64,000 bases of DNA from contig NZ_JONH01000020.1 of the NCBI RefSeq assembly GCF_000711795.1, positions 1 through 64,000 of the forward strand, in the 5' to 3' direction. Each line of letters starts with the position of its first letter. Position 1 is the first letter of the stretch. This document shows positions 63,269 to 64,000 of this stretch, one piece after another. Both the position numbers and the translations under genes were made by a program. Origin of the DNA: Vibrio pacinii DSM 19139 (GTDB lineage Bacteria; Pseudomonadota; Gammaproteobacteria; Enterobacterales; Vibrionaceae). Under the pieces are notes generated by a model. It was not told the DNA's origin and did not search any database. It was given only the letters and a program-made list of their open reading frames with translations.

Positions 63269-64000
63269 ATGTCGTTATTTAAAAAAACCTTGGCGAGTTT
63301 TGGGATTGGTAGTGCAAAAGTCGACTCAGTATTGCAGCAAGAAGTGTTGTATCCTGGACAGAAGGTCAATATCACCATTCATGTCTACGGAGGGGCGACA
63401 GAGCAAGAGATTGACAATATCGATCTGAAGCTTTACTGCCGCTATATCAAAGAGGTACCCGCCGATCACGATAAGGATAAACACACGGCTGGGCGGATGC
63501 GCCGCGTTGCCGAAAGTTATGTGCTGGCCGAGTGGTCCTTGCCTTATGCGTTTACGATCAACCCTGGTGAGGGACGCGACTTTGACATCGAAATTGATGT
63601 GCCTTGGAATACTCCAGTCACGGTCGGTGACTCGAAAGTGTGGCTTGAGACTGGCTTAGACATCGCAATGGCCAAAGATCCAACCGATAAAGATATTTTA
63701 ACCGTCAGGCCCGATGCGCTATTAGACGGTATTTTTACCGCGTTGGAAGAGCAAGGTTTGCGCATTCGTCAGGTCGAATGTGAAGAGGTCGATGGCTTTT
63801 CATTGCCTTTTGTTCAAGAGTTCGAATTTGTCCCGACCACCGGACCATTCCATGGCCGCTGGCGTGAGCTAGAAGTGGTCGCCTATCGGACCGATGATGA
63901 GTTACAGATGTGGTTTGAAATCGATCGTCATCGCGAGGGAGCCAGAGGCATGTTGGCGAGCTTATTAGGTATTGGCCAACTTAAACGCCAGTTAGCGATT
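63269..64000 (+). CDS. Spo0M (sporulation-control, arrestin-fold) family protein, partial at right edge
   Basis: 244 codons are visible and the frame is open at the window end. It begins MSLFKKTLASFGIGSAKVDS, continues VLYPGQKVNITIHVYGGATEQEIDNI, and contains the characteristic PYAFTINPGEGRDFDIEI near residue 92. These match the Spo0M family, an arrestin-like beta-sandwich protein first known as a sporulation regulator in Bacillus. In non-sporulating Vibrio its role is unknown; cell-envelope or division links are speculation. TGGAGG about 8 nt upstream is a strong SD. Since family members are near 250-260 residues, little is missing. Confidence 0.85.
   Translation, partial: MSLFKKTLASFGIGSAKVDSVLQQEVLYPGQKVNITIHVYGGATEQEIDNIDLKLYCRYIKEVPADHDKDKHTAGRMRRVAESYVLAEWSLPYAFTINPGEGRDFDIEIDVPWNTPVTVGDSKVWLETGLDIAMAKDPTDKDILTVRPDALLDGIFTALEEQGLRIRQVECEEVDGFSLPFVQEFEFVPTTGPFHGRWRELEVVAYRTDDELQMWFEIDRHREGARGMLASLLGIGQLKRQLAI

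Overview
The window looks like the replication-origin region of the large chromosome of a Vibrio (Vibrionaceae, Gammaproteobacteria). The evidence is the gene order mnmG - oriC - mioC - mnmE - yidC - yidD - rnpA - rpmH, with dnaA-dnaN-recF-gyrB about 7 kb further on. The left flank carries parA-parB-atpIBEFHAGDC-glmU and the right flank carries ibpA, glyQS, ilvGMEDA, comM, dsbA, srkA and ccoG. I recognise this layout from Vibrio chromosome 1, but the species cannot be named from the sequence alone. Almost everything here is core genome. I see no insertion sequence, prophage, CRISPR array, integron or toxin island.

Layout. Positions 1-58 are the first bases of a 16S rRNA gene on the minus strand, followed upstream by a boxA leader and two stacked rrn promoters (to about 510). 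Next, on the minus strand, comes yigZ-trkH-hemG, then fadBA on the plus strand behind a FadR operator. A divergent punR/punC pair (purine-nucleoside efflux) and a divergent amino-acid solute-binding protein/permease pair lacking an ATPase follow. From 10.9 to 23.8 kb the minus strand carries glmU, the complete F1Fo ATP synthase operon, parB-parA and rsmG-mnmG. oriC (about 23.88-24.22 kb) has AT-rich 13-mers, five DnaA boxes and twelve GATC sites. From 24.3 to 31.1 kb the minus strand carries mioC, mnmE, yidC-yidD-rnpA-rpmH and an amino-acid ABC transporter that lies between rpmH and dnaA. The plus strand then carries dnaA-dnaN-recF-gyrB and ibpA.

After that come a GGDEF-EAL protein, avtA and glyQS (minus), a manganese riboswitch with a TMEM165/MneA-type exporter and two unknown small membrane proteins (plus), tusA, a LysR regulator, acuI, the ilvLGMEDA operon with its attenuator (minus), comM (plus), a predicted outer-membrane barrel, dsbA-srkA, ccoG, yihD, an uncharacterised 94-codon ORF, and a Spo0M-family gene that runs off the right edge.

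How the genes work together. DnaA, SeqA/Dam (GATC clusters) and ParAB act on the origin itself. DnaN, RecF and GyrB serve replication. MnmE and MnmG form one tRNA-modifying complex, with RsmG and RnpA as further RNA-processing factors. RpmH, RnpA, YidD and YidC link ribosome, RNase P and membrane-protein insertion. The ATP synthase operon is complete and of proton type. The most informative non-coding elements are the yybP-ykoY Mn riboswitch at 45335-45483, a ROSE-type RNA thermometer with a sigma-32 promoter in front of ibpA (37690-37948), the ilv attenuator, the oriC and dnaA DnaA-box clusters, and a degenerate parS-like palindrome embedded in the end of recF (35112-35127). I found no convincing undescribed multi-gene system; the least explained items are small ORFs and palindromes, listed under findings.
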